Shown in pieces: positions 7,762-16,027 of a stretch of DNA of 34,910 bases (position 1 is its first letter; every line of letters starts with the position of its first letter). The notes under the pieces are model-generated. The model worked only from the letters and a program-made list of their open reading frames with translations, did not search any database and was not told the DNA's origin. Location of the stretch: NCBI GenBank assembly GCA_002238805.1, contig MPNB01000035.1, positions 1 to 34,910 on the forward strand, in the 5' to 3' direction. Both the position numbers and the translations under genes were made by a program. The DNA is from Rhodothermaceae bacterium bin80 (GTDB lineage Bacteria > Bacteroidota > Rhodothermia > Rhodothermales > Bin80).

Positions 7762-8376
7762 TTACTCGTTGTTGTCCCCGCAGTTGTTATACCCTGTGTA
7801 TAGACGATGTTTAATAATGTAGGAAAGTACACTGTCTGAAACCAAATGGCGTACAGATTGCCCGCTAGAAAGTCTACTGCGAATATGCTCCGCACTGATC
7901 GCCATCTCGGGAGCCTCCATGAATTGAACACGCCCGCACAGATATTCAGGCAAATCTGTTTCTGCAATAACGTACCCTGCGCGAGGATAAACCAGAAGCT
8001 GCACCTCTTGGGCAATAATGTCCGGCCGTAACCAGGTCTGAAACTGCTTCAGACTGTCACTCCCCAGAATCAGGTAAAATTCAGCATCCGGGTATCGTTT
8101 CCTCAGCGCTTCAAGCATCCGTACAGTGTAAGTCGGACGTTCAAGCATCGACTCTACATCAGAAACCCGAAAGGATCCATGATCTGCTGTAGCAGCCTGC
8201 ACCATACCCAGACGGTTTTGATACTGTGTGAGTTGGTTCTGGGATTTGTGCGGTGGGTCGTATGCAGGTACCCATAAAACCAGTTCCAATCCAAAAACCG
8301 ATCGTGCAAATTCGGCAATTCTCGAATGGGCTATATGCGGGGGATCAAAGCTTCCGCCGAAAATGCCCAAGTTCAT
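7762..8376 (-). CDS. nadD: Nicotinate-nucleotide adenylyltransferase
   Basis: NadD joins nicotinate mononucleotide to AMP from ATP, making deamido-NAD in NAD synthesis. The 204-residue product begins MNLGIFGGSFDPPHIAHSRI, the nucleotidyltransferase signature with H14 and H17 as the HxxH pair. It then has LILGSDSLKQFQTW (the GxDxL segment) and, near the end, AISAEHIRSRLSSGQSVRHL, the family's variant of the ISSTxIR motif. Length is normal. The final NNCGDNNE tail after HRLYTGY is slightly longer than usual. It lies 24 bp after bamD and 14 bp before the PhoU-like gene. Confidence 0.93.
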   Translation of the reverse strand: MNLGIFGGSFDPPHIAHSRIAEFARSVFGLELVLWVPAYDPPHKSQNQLTQYQNRLGMVQAATADHGSFRVSDVESMLERPTYTVRMLEALRKRYPDAEFYLILGSDSLKQFQTWLRPDIIAQEVQLLVYPRAGYVIAETDLPEYLCGRVQFMEAPEMAISAEHIRSRLSSGQSVRHLVSDSVLSYIIKHRLYTGYNNCGDNNE

Positions 8377-8400
8377 CTATTCGTCGAAGTGCACAATACG

Positions 8401-9201
8401 CTACAATATTGTGCTGTTTCCGATCAGCGTATCAAGCTCTTCTTCCGCCTGCTCATTGAGCTCACTGGCTACATCCATCAACTCGCTTTCAGGAAAAAGG
8501 TCCACCAGGCGCTGGTAATGATCGATCGCTTTTTGTAATCGCTCCGGTTGCCGCTGTGTGATACTCTGCGCGCTGAACTCGATGTAAGACCTGATGGCAC
8601 CCAGTAATGCGTCATCTGCCAAGGGAGTGTCTGGGTACTTGTCAAATACCAACTCATAAGACAGTGCTGCCGCTTGGTAGAGACCCCGCCGCTCGTAAAG
8701 CCTGGCAGCATGAATCTGCTTGTCGGCCAACTTCTGGCGCAGCTCTCCAACATGCCGAATCGCAACGTCTACGGAATCGTGATCGGAATAGCGCTGAATA
8801 TACAGATTGAAAACTTCAATCCCCCGCCGCGTACTTGTCTGATCTAATTCAATCTGTGGAGAGCGCTCAAAGAATGTCATGGCCCGCTCGAACTCAGCAT
8901 CTGCACTCCGCGGATCGGCCCTGTAAAGCTCCGTAAACCGGGTGTACTCACTGGCTGCCAAGATGTAATCCCTGTTCTGGCGATAAGCGCGGGCCAAGTA
9001 CAATTGCGCACTGGGTGCCCATTCGCTTGTCCGGCCGAAGTCAAATACGCCCTGGAAATACTGGGCTGCACGACTGTAACGGCCAGCTTCGTAATGCTCC
9101 AACCCTTTCGTATATGCCTCACTGGGAGAATCATAGCTAAGACGCCCTGATCCTGCACACCCAGCGACAAACAAGAAAAGAATAATTAATTGGTTTTTCA
9201 T
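8401..9201 (-). CDS. bamD: Outer membrane assembly lipoprotein BamD
   Basis: From ATG 9201 the product is 266 residues with a lipoprotein signal MKNQLIILFLFVAGC, lipidated cysteine C15. Five TPR-like helical pairs follow (AYTKGLEHYEAGRYSRAAQY, SAQLYLARAYRQNRDYILAA, and others), as in BamD/YfiO, a core partner of BamA in beta-barrel insertion at the inner face of the outer membrane. The upstream in-frame ATG at 9219 would put six residues before the signal peptide, so 9201 is chosen. The gene comes 104 bp after a TPR/periplasmic-binding protein gene, so two TPR-containing envelope proteins are neighbours. It supports a Gram-negative cell envelope. Confidence 0.88.
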   Translation of the reverse strand: MKNQLIILFLFVAGCAGSGRLSYDSPSEAYTKGLEHYEAGRYSRAAQYFQGVFDFGRTSEWAPSAQLYLARAYRQNRDYILAASEYTRFTELYRADPRSADAEFERAMTFFERSPQIELDQTSTRRGIEVFNLYIQRYSDHDSVDVAIRHVGELRQKLADKQIHAARLYERRGLYQAAALSYELVFDKYPDTPLADDALLGAIRSYIEFSAQSITQRQPERLQKAIDHYQRLVDLFPESELMDVASELNEQAEEELDTLIGNSTIL

Positions 9202-9305
9202 CCAGGAATCGAATAACATGCACGCTGCTCAATGCTGTAGGAAGCTAACGTGCGTCACTGTGGAATCATTGCGCAGTTACCGTAACGAGACAACACTGTT
9301 CCTTA

Positions 9306-10718
9306 TCAGCGAACCCTCTGCGGACCGTTGGGGGTATGTTTAAAGAAATAAAACTCTGTATTACGCCGATTTTCTCCAAATTGGATACGTATACCTAAAC
9401 CTTCGTACAGCGGCGCCCGCAATAAACGCTCCGGCAGTATCCCACCCTCGTCCAGATTCTCTAAAATCATACTTGTGACATCGTAGCCTACATATGCGAA
9501 CCGGTCGGGTGCAGCGCCTCCATTAGCTACTTCATATTCCCGGACAAAGGTCCGCACCCTCCTGCTCAGACCATTAACGTAGTAGACATCAGTGTAGTAT
9601 ATCGGAGTTGATAGGTTATAGTTATCCAGATCGAGGGAAGGCCAGGCTAATGGACCTAGTATGATTGGTCGCGCGCCCCTCCGCCTAAGATTAATAACTG
9701 CTCTTCCTATCAAACGGGATGCATCCACCTCATTATCGCGGTGTATGGCCAAATAGATACCTTCTGCCGCCCCAAGCATATTCGAACTGATCAAGCTCGG
9801 GAATCTTGTCCAATCTGAATCAGGCCCGACCTGATAAATAAACGTTGGCGTTAGACCACGAGCAGCAAGTTCTTCTTCGAATCCCTGGGCCATTTCCTCA
9901 CTCATAGGATTGCCCGCTTCTACCACAATACCGATATCTCGCAGGTTCAAATAGTCGATGGCCTGGCGGGCTGTGTAACGCCCGCGCTCAGCCAACGTAG
10001 CATTGACCTGAAAAACGTATTGGCGTCCTCGTGTGATCTGGCCATCGGTAGCCAGTGGTGCTACCATCACAGTCTGCTGCCGCTCCGCCGTATGGGCAGC
10101 GGAGTGAACCTGATCACTGAATAGCGGACCAATGATCACAGATACACCTTCGTTCATAAGCGCGTTAGCTGCTGATCTAGCATCGGCCTCGGAGTTTTTT
10201 GTGTCCCTGAATACAATCCTGATCTTCGGCTCATGGCGCGAATTGTAATCTTCAACAGCAAGCTGTACACCGCTGAATATAGATCGTGTTAATGCCAGTT
10301 CATCACGCGAAAGAGGCAGAGCCAAACCGAGATTTATCGCGCTGTCGTTCACACGTGTATGCTCTTGGCCTAGCCAAGCTGCCGCAATAACGCGTTCAGC
10401 CTCGTCTCGGTAACGACTGCTGGAATATTCACGAGTAAATTCCTCCAAAAGATCAATAGCCGCCTGGTGATCTCCGTGACGATAGAGTGACTTACCTGCC
10501 ATCAAATATGCTGCTGTCGTTTTCACATGCACGGGCTTCCGCTCATACACATCTCTGAAACCGAAAAACGCTTCAGCGTAATTCTCTCCCTCAAATGCAG
10601 CCAACGCAGCAGCAAAAATCTCCTCCACGTCTGCCGACTCCCCAGGTGGCGCCTGAGCAGCGCATATTCCAGCCCCCCATATGAGCACAACACAGATCGA
10701 TGAAAAACGGGCTCTCAT
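9306..10718 (-). CDS. Exported TPR plus periplasmic-binding-protein fusion (type 1 fold)
   Basis: From ATG 10718, 7 bp after the guaA stop, the product is 470 residues. It has a signal peptide (MRARFSSICVVLIWGAGICA), then TPR-like helices at about residues 30-125 (FAAALAAFEGENYAEAFFGF, TTAAYLMAGKSLYRHGDH), then a type 1 periplasmic-binding fold from about 130 (GLALPLSRDELALTRSIFSG, VSVIIGPLFSDQVHSAA, YVFQVNATLAERG). No ABC transporter genes accompany it. The TPR plus binding fold arrangement resembles LpoA-type activators of penicillin-binding proteins as well as branched-chain amino-acid receptors, so it may be a cell-wall regulator rather than a transporter part; that is inference. An ATG at 10769 inside guaA is open but less likely. 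Confidence 0.8.
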   Translation of the reverse strand: MRARFSSICVVLIWGAGICAAQAPPGESADVEEIFAAALAAFEGENYAEAFFGFRDVYERKPVHVKTTAAYLMAGKSLYRHGDHQAAIDLLEEFTREYSSSRYRDEAERVIAAAWLGQEHTRVNDSAINLGLALPLSRDELALTRSIFSGVQLAVEDYNSRHEPKIRIVFRDTKNSEADARSAANALMNEGVSVIIGPLFSDQVHSAAHTAERQQTVMVAPLATDGQITRGRQYVFQVNATLAERGRYTARQAIDYLNLRDIGIVVEAGNPMSEEMAQGFEEELAARGLTPTFIYQVGPDSDWTRFPSLISSNMLGAAEGIYLAIHRDNEVDASRLIGRAVINLRRRGARPIILGPLAWPSLDLDNYNLSTPIYYTDVYYVNGLSRRVRTFVREYEVANGGAAPDRFAYVGYDVTSMILENLDEGGILPERLLRAPLYEGLGIRIQFGENRRNTEFYFFKHTPNGPQRVR

Positions 10719-10725
10719 TTGCACA

Positions 10726-12288
10726 CTACTCCCATTCAATGGTAGCTGGCGGTTTTGAACTAATGTCATACACCACGCGGTTAATACCCCGAACTTCGTT
10801 GACTATCCGGTTAGCTACATATCCAAGAAATTCAAGGGGCAGTTTGGCCCAGTCTGCAGTCATCCCATCTGTACTGGTGACTGCTCTGAGCCCACACACC
10901 TGTTCATATGTGCGCTCGTCTCCCATTACACCTACGCTCTGAACCGGCAACAGAACCGCGAAAGCCTGCCATACGTCGTCATAGTGCCCCTGCGCATGCA
11001 ATTCTTCAATAAATATGCGGTCTGCCTCCCTCACGAGATGCAAGCTCCTTGCGCATACCGGTCCAAGGATACGCACGGCAAGCCCAGGACCAGGAAACGG
11101 ATGCCGACCAATAATTTCTTCTGGCAATGCCAACAGTCTGCCAATCTCTCGAATTTCATCCTTAAATAACTCCCTGAAGGGCTCCAGTATTTCAAATGGA
11201 TGATCCTCTGGCAATCCACCAACATTATGGTGAGTTTTTATAGTTACACTAGGCCCCTTGAAAGAGACGCTTTCAATTACATCTGGGTACAGCGTACCCT
11301 GGGCTAAAAATTTTGGTTTGGCACCCCGCGAAGAGGAAATTTCCAACGTTGCCTCCTCAAATACATGCACAAACGTATTGCCGATAATAACACGTTTGCG
11401 TTCTGGATCCGTAATACCCTTCAGGCGAGTCAGGAATCGCTCGCTGGCATCAATTGCTTCCAGGCGAATCCGAAAATGATTGCGGAAAGTGTTCTGCACA
11501 CTTTCCCATTCACCATGACGCAAAAGCCCGTTATTTACAAAAATACAGGTTAACTGATCACCAATCGCCTCGTGAATCAGGCGGGCGGCAACCGATGAAT
11601 CAACTCCACCCGACAAGCCTAGGATGACACTGTCTCTCCCGACCAGTTCGCGTATTTCTGCAATTTTCTGCGTCATAAAGGAGGCCGGAGACCAGTCGCA
11701 ACGGCATCCACAGATTTCCCGCACAAAATTCTCGAAGATGCGCTGCCCACCTTCAGTGTGCACGACCTCTGGATGGAACTGCACACCATAGTGTGGCAGT
11801 GTTACGTGGCGTAGTCCGGCAATAACTGCACTTGTCGTGTCTGCAATGACCTCATAGCCAGGTGGTGCATGCGTGGGCAAATCTCCGTGACTCATCCAGA
11901 CTTGTGCACCGTTTTCAATACCGGCAAGCAGCTTATCCTCCCGGAGAATATTGAGAGATGCACGCCCAAATTCCCGATGTTCTGCAGCCTCCACCGCGCC
12001 ACCAATGGAATGCACCAAGGCCTGCAATCCATAACAGATCCCAAGCAAGGGCATAGGCGAACCATCATCCCGCTGCAACTGGAGAAGCTCCAAATTCAGT
12101 TGTGGTGCATCCGACTCATAGACAGAGCTTGGCCCCCCGGAAAGCACTATACCCCGCGCGGTTGCAAAGTTCTCAACCGGTGCAGTACAGGGAAGAATTT
12201 CTGAGAATACACCTGCCTCGCGTATTCGGCGAGCGATTAATTGGGTATACTGGGCCCCAAAATCTAGAATGACAATCCGCTCATCCAT
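10726..12288 (-). CDS. guaA: GMP synthase (glutamine-hydrolysing)
   Basis: GuaA converts XMP to GMP with ATP and glutamine. The 520-residue product has a class I glutamine amidotransferase domain with the catalytic triad C85 (GICYG), H172 and E174 (FHPEVV), an ATP-pyrophosphatase loop at 226-232 (SGGVDSS), and the C-terminal dimerisation domain ending VVYDISSKPPATIEWE, the standard GuaA terminus. All key residues are present and length is normal. It lies 11 bp after gcvH and 7 bp before the TPR/periplasmic-binding gene. Confidence 0.97.
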   Translation of the reverse strand: MDERIVILDFGAQYTQLIARRIREAGVFSEILPCTAPVENFATARGIVLSGGPSSVYESDAPQLNLELLQLQRDDGSPMPLLGICYGLQALVHSIGGAVEAAEHREFGRASLNILREDKLLAGIENGAQVWMSHGDLPTHAPPGYEVIADTTSAVIAGLRHVTLPHYGVQFHPEVVHTEGGQRIFENFVREICGCRCDWSPASFMTQKIAEIRELVGRDSVILGLSGGVDSSVAARLIHEAIGDQLTCIFVNNGLLRHGEWESVQNTFRNHFRIRLEAIDASERFLTRLKGITDPERKRVIIGNTFVHVFEEATLEISSSRGAKPKFLAQGTLYPDVIESVSFKGPSVTIKTHHNVGGLPEDHPFEILEPFRELFKDEIREIGRLLALPEEIIGRHPFPGPGLAVRILGPVCARSLHLVREADRIFIEELHAQGHYDDVWQAFAVLLPVQSVGVMGDERTYEQVCGLRAVTSTDGMTADWAKLPLEFLGYVANRIVNEVRGINRVVYDISSKPPATIEWE

Positions 12289-12299
12289 ACTGGAAGTGC

Positions 12300-12683
12300 C
12301 TATGCGACTTGATCGGCATATTCTTCGGCAGACAGTAGATCTTCCAGTTGCTCCGGATCCGATACACTAAGCTCTATCATCCATCCCTCACCAAAGGGAT
12401 CACTGTTGACCAACTCCGGGCTCGCTTCGAGTGCCGGGTTATGTCGCTTAACAACCCCGTCCACTGGAAGAAACAATTCGGAAACGGCCTTAACCGCCTC
12501 CACAGAACCAAACACCTCTCCCTGCTCATAGGTGTCTCCTTCAGGTTCCAGCTCTACAAACACAATGTCTCCCAGTTCACCTTGGGCATAATCAGTGATA
12601 CCAATTGTCACGGTAGTACCATCTTCATGCATACGTACCCACTCGTGCTCTTCGGTATACTTAAGATCTTCGGGGAAATTCAT
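12300..12683 (-). CDS. gcvH: Glycine cleavage system H protein
   Basis: The H protein carries the lipoyl arm that shuttles the aminomethyl group between the P, T and L proteins. From ATG 12683 (MNFPEDLKYTEEHEWV) the product has 127 residues, the normal size, with the lipoylation lysine K65 in VFGSVEAVKAVSEL and the typical GWMIEL segment. An upstream ATG at 12707 adds only MIFPKPRF and is not needed. No gcvP or gcvT gene is in the window, so here gcvH is separated from its partners. The gaps to accC and guaA are 24 and 11 bp. Confidence 0.95.
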   Translation of the reverse strand: MNFPEDLKYTEEHEWVRMHEDGTTVTIGITDYAQGELGDIVFVELEPEGDTYEQGEVFGSVEAVKAVSELFLPVDGVVKRHNPALEASPELVNSDPFGEGWMIELSVSDPEQLEDLLSAEEYADQVA

Positions 12684-12707
12684 GAATCGTGGTTTAGGGA
12701 AAATCAA

Positions 12708-14048
12708 TTAGTCCTGCGGTAACATTTGCCGCTCTACAAAATGCGTATCAATTTCTCCGCGAATGAATGCAGGATGCTGTAACAATTCTTTATGGAATGG
12801 GATCGTGGTGGGAACGCCTTCCAGCACAAATTCATCCAAAGCTCGCAGCATTCGCCAAATAGCCCGTTCCCGAGTAGGCCCATGAGTGATGAGCTTGGCA
12901 ATCATGGAATCATAGTGTGGCGGAATTGTATATCCGTTATAGACGTGTGTGTCTACGCGGACTCCGAGGCCTCCGGGTTGATGGAAATCCTTGATCTTCC
13001 CCGGGGCAGGCCGGAAGTTTTTTGCGGGATCCTCTGCGTTGATACGACACTCGATTGCATGACCATTCATTTTGACACTCTCATTGGAAAGCTGCTCCCC
13101 CATAGCTACGAGAATCTGCTGCTCAACCAGGTCCTGCCCCGTTACCTCTTCAGTTACCGGATGCTCCACCTGTATCCGCGTGTTCATCTCCATGAAATAG
13201 AAGTTTCTATCCGCATCAAGTAAAAACTCGACGGTACCCGCGCCCTCGTAATTAACAGCTTCGGCTCCCGCAACAGCAGCTGCACCCATCCGTGCACGGA
13301 GATCGCTGTCAACCGCTACCGAAGGAGCTTCCTCGAGTAATTTCTGATGGCGTCGCTGCACAGAACATTCCCGTTCCCCGTAATGCAACGTGGTCCCACG
13401 CCCATCCCCCATGACCTGAATTTCGATGTGTCGAGGCTTTTGAATCAATTTTTCCAAGTAAACATCGGAATTGCCGAATGCCCCTGCTGCCTCTGCCTGC
13501 GCTGCATGAAATTGACGCTCAAAATCGTCTACATCCATTACTGCACGCATTCCTCGACCACCTCCACCTGCGCTGGCCTTGATCATGACCGGATACCCAA
13601 TGGACTCGGCGAGGACTCTGCCGTGATCAAGTGATGGTACGACCCCATCGGATCCGGGCACAACCGGGACACCTGCAGCCTTCATCTGATCCTTAGCACG
13701 ACTCTTATCGCCCATCACGGCAATGGTCTCTGGAGATGGACCTATAAACTTTATACCATGATCCGCACAAATAGCACTGAATACTGCATTTTCGGCCAGG
13801 AATCCGTATCCGGGATGAATGGCATCCGAGCCGGTAACTTCGGCAGCAGCTATGATCCGGTCCGGCTTGAGGTAGCTCTCAGACGACGGTGCTAGACCGA
13901 TGCATACAGCTTCATCGGCATAACACACATGGAGTGAATCCACATCGGCCTTGGAGTATACAGCCACGGATTTGATTCCCAATTCTTTGCAGGCACGAAT
14001 CACCCGGAGGGCAATCTCTCCTCTGTTTGCAATCAGGACTTTCTTCAT
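12708..14048 (-). CDS. accC: Acetyl-CoA carboxylase, biotin carboxylase subunit
   Basis: AccC carboxylates the biotin on AccB using ATP and bicarbonate, the first half of malonyl-CoA formation. From ATG 14048 the product is 446 residues and begins [20 protein letters not shown]. It shows the glycine-rich ATP-grasp loop [13 protein letters not shown], the [20 protein letters not shown] signature and the C-terminal biotin carboxylase domain. An upstream ATG at 14063 overlaps the accB stop and adds only MGAPD. It follows accB by 15 bp. No accA or accD is in the window. Confidence 0.97.
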   Translation of the reverse strand: MKKVLIANRGEIALRVIRACKELGIKSVAVYSKADVDSLHVCYADEAVCIGLAPSSESYLKPDRIIAAAEVTGSDAIHPGYGFLAENAVFSAICADHGIKFIGPSPETIAVMGDKSRAKDQMKAAGVPVVPGSDGVVPSLDHGRVLAESIGYPVMIKASAGGGGRGMRAVMDVDDFERQFHAAQAEAAGAFGNSDVYLEKLIQKPRHIEIQVMGDGRGTTLHYGERECSVQRRHQKLLEEAPSVAVDSDLRARMGAAAVAGAEAVNYEGAGTVEFLLDADRNFYFMEMNTRIQVEHPVTEEVTGQDLVEQQILVAMGEQLSNESVKMNGHAIECRINAEDPAKNFRPAPGKIKDFHQPGGLGVRVDTHVYNGYTIPPHYDSMIAKLITHGPTRERAIWRMLRALDEFVLEGVPTTIPFHKELLQHPAFIRGEIDTHFVERQMLPQD

Positions 14049-14063
14049 ATCGGGTGCACCCAA

Positions 14064-14588
14064 TTATGGGGACTCAATAAGTAGCAGCGGTTGACCATAC
14101 TCAACCGGGTCACCATCGCTTACAAGAATTTGTGTCACCGTTCCTACAGCCTCGGATTCCACCTCGTTCATCAGCTTCATAGCCTCAATGATGCAAACTG
14201 TCTGTCCTTCGCTTACATGATCTCCAACCTGAACAAAGGGCTCTGAGTCAGGTGACGGTTTCGCATAAAAAGTACCCGGCGTTGGAGCAAGTACCGGCGT
14301 ACCATTCGCAGACTCGGTCTCGGAAGACTGTGAAGATGAAGCCTCGACGGAGTCTGCTCCTTTGTCCCTTACAACGGCTGTGGTGCTCGGTCCAGCCTGC
14401 ACGGTCACAGGGATAGGGGCAGATGCCCCTTCCTGGACGTTCGGTGCAACGTACTGCCGAACCAGAACACGAACACCATCGGCTTCGATTTCGACTTCCG
14501 CTGCACCACTCTCGGCCGCCATCGAAATCAACTCCCGAATGCGATCAAATTCGCCCTTGGACCAAGCTTTAGAAAAGAATTTTGGCAC
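14064..14588 (-). CDS. accB: Biotin carboxyl carrier protein of acetyl-CoA carboxylase
   Basis: AccB carries the biotin that moves carboxyl groups from AccC to the carboxyltransferase. The 174-residue product has an N-terminal helical part (DRIRELISMAAESGAAEVEI), a flexible Ser/Thr/Pro-rich linker at about 50-105, and the biotinyl domain with the biotinylation site EAMKLMNEV (K138). Length is normal. It lies 35 bp after efp and 15 bp before accC, the efp-accB-accC order widely seen in bacteria. Confidence 0.96.
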   Translation of the reverse strand: MPKFFSKAWSKGEFDRIRELISMAAESGAAEVEIEADGVRVLVRQYVAPNVQEGASAPIPVTVQAGPSTTAVVRDKGADSVEASSSQSSETESANGTPVLAPTPGTFYAKPSPDSEPFVQVGDHVSEGQTVCIIEAMKLMNEVESEAVGTVTQILVSDGDPVEYGQPLLLIESP

Positions 14589-14623
14589 GTGACTTTTAGA
14601 TTATTCTCTTATGAACTGGCCAG

Positions 14624-15190
14624 CTACTCCGCAACCCGCGTGATATAAGCTCCAGTATCCGTATTGACCCGAACAAGGTCTCCCTCGGAAACAAAAAGGG
14701 GAACATTGATAGTTGCGCCGCTCTCCAGCTTTGCCGGTTTTGTGGCTCCGGTCGCAGTATCCCCCCTGAGCCCGGGATCAGACTGCACAATCCTCAGCTC
14801 CACACTTTTTGACAACTCAGCCAAAAGCGGTGCTTCGGTTTCAGCATGAAACAGAATATCAATCATTCCCCCCTCTTTGAGGAATTCGCGTTTAGCCACA
14901 CTCTCCGCAGCCAAAGCAAACTGGCTATAGTCTTCCATATTCATGAAATGCATCCCCATCGCATCCTCGTAAAGAAACTGATGCTCACGGCGCTCTATCC
15001 GTGCCTGCTGTACTTTCTCACCCGCCCGAAACGTCTTGTCTACGACGCGACCTGTCCGAATATTCTTCAACGTAGTTCGAACAAAAGCTCCACCCTTGCC
15101 TGGCTTCACATGCTGAAATTTCACGATCTGCCACAGCTCACCATGCAATCGCATGGCAAAGCCGTTCCTGAAATCTGTCGTATCTGCCAT
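14624..15190 (-). CDS. efp: Elongation factor P
   Basis: EF-P relieves ribosomes stalled at proline runs. The 188-residue product has the three-domain EF-P layout and normal length. It begins MADTTDFRNGFAMRLHGELW and has the tip loop VKPGKGGAFVRT, where K32 is the residue that can be modified. The C-terminus (GDLVRVNTDTGAYITRVAE) is canonical. No EpmA/EpmB or EarP gene is seen here, so modification is unknown. There is a 90-bp gap upstream to bshB1, the widest in this part of the block, which may hold an internal promoter. Confidence 0.96.
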   Translation of the reverse strand: MADTTDFRNGFAMRLHGELWQIVKFQHVKPGKGGAFVRTTLKNIRTGRVVDKTFRAGEKVQQARIERREHQFLYEDAMGMHFMNMEDYSQFALAAESVAKREFLKEGGMIDILFHAETEAPLLAELSKSVELRIVQSDPGLRGDTATGATKPAKLESGATINVPLFVSEGDLVRVNTDTGAYITRVAE

Positions 15191-15280
15191 AATTCCTAAT
15201 TACTACGGCACCCTGAACGCGAATATACCACGTATCTGGCTGCTATGCCACAAAAGATATAGAATGTTTGTTCTGTCGTA

Positions 15281-16027
15281 CTACTGAAAAGGTGCTTCCA
15301 TGTTGAGAAACATACCGAGATTCGCGGTACCCAATGTTCCGTTGTGCTGGAAAGCCTCTCCATAAGTGCAGCCAATAAGATGTCCATACGTGCGAGCACG
15401 TGCTTCAATCCATTCGAAGAAGCCTGCATTGGAAATGTATGTTTCCGGCTCCTCACTTGTTTCCTTATAGTCTGGATTATGAACCTGGGATCCATAACAC
15501 CTAAGCGCCTGCATTCGCTGCTCCCACGTGCTCGTAACATCCACGACAAAGGTTGGCTCAAAATGCTTCACTTCGGCGAAGTACAATAAATGCTTTGGTC
15601 TCCAAGGCACTACATACGTTCCTGTACTTGTGTTCATTTTTTTTAGCCCCGCATAATAGCATGCATCGCGAACAAGAATATGCGTAGCTCTGTGATCAGG
15701 GTGTCGGCAAACCTCAGGGTGCGTCATTACTATGCGTGGGCGCCACTTCCGTAGTATTTCAATCACACCTCCCAGACCAGCGGTTGTGATGTTACCATCC
15801 GGGAGTTCAAGATTTTCACGCACCGAGAGCCCGAGAACTGCGGTAGCAGCGGCAGTCTCTTTGGCACGTAATTCGGGCGTCCCCCGTGTACCCAGTTCTC
15901 CACGAGTCAGATCCAAGGCTCCAACCTGGAGTCCTTGTCTGACACATAATGCCAGTGTCCCGCCCGCGGCTAATTCGATGTCATCCGGATGGGCGGCGAT
16001 CGCCAATATGTCAAGTGCTTCCACCAT
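15281..16027 (-). CDS. bshB1: Bacillithiol biosynthesis deacetylase BshB1
   Basis: BshB1 removes the acetyl group from GlcNAc-malate in bacillithiol synthesis. The product (248 residues from ATG 16027) is a zinc-dependent LmbE/PIG-L deacetylase with AAHPDDIEL (H13, D15, D16), RGELGTRGTPELRAKE (the GTRGT stretch is typical of BshB1), and the second zinc motif HPEVCRHPDHRATH. The leuS stop and this start overlap as TGATG. A GTG at 16030 is the next possible start but the ATG is preferred. bshA and bshC are not in the window. Confidence 0.9.
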   Translation of the reverse strand: MVEALDILAIAAHPDDIELAAGGTLALCVRQGLQVGALDLTRGELGTRGTPELRAKETAAATAVLGLSVRENLELPDGNITTAGLGGVIEILRKWRPRIVMTHPEVCRHPDHRATHILVRDACYYAGLKKMNTSTGTYVVPWRPKHLLYFAEVKHFEPTFVVDVTSTWEQRMQALRCYGSQVHNPDYKETSEEPETYISNAGFFEWIEARARTYGHLIGCTYGEAFQHNGTLGTANLGMFLNMEAPFQ

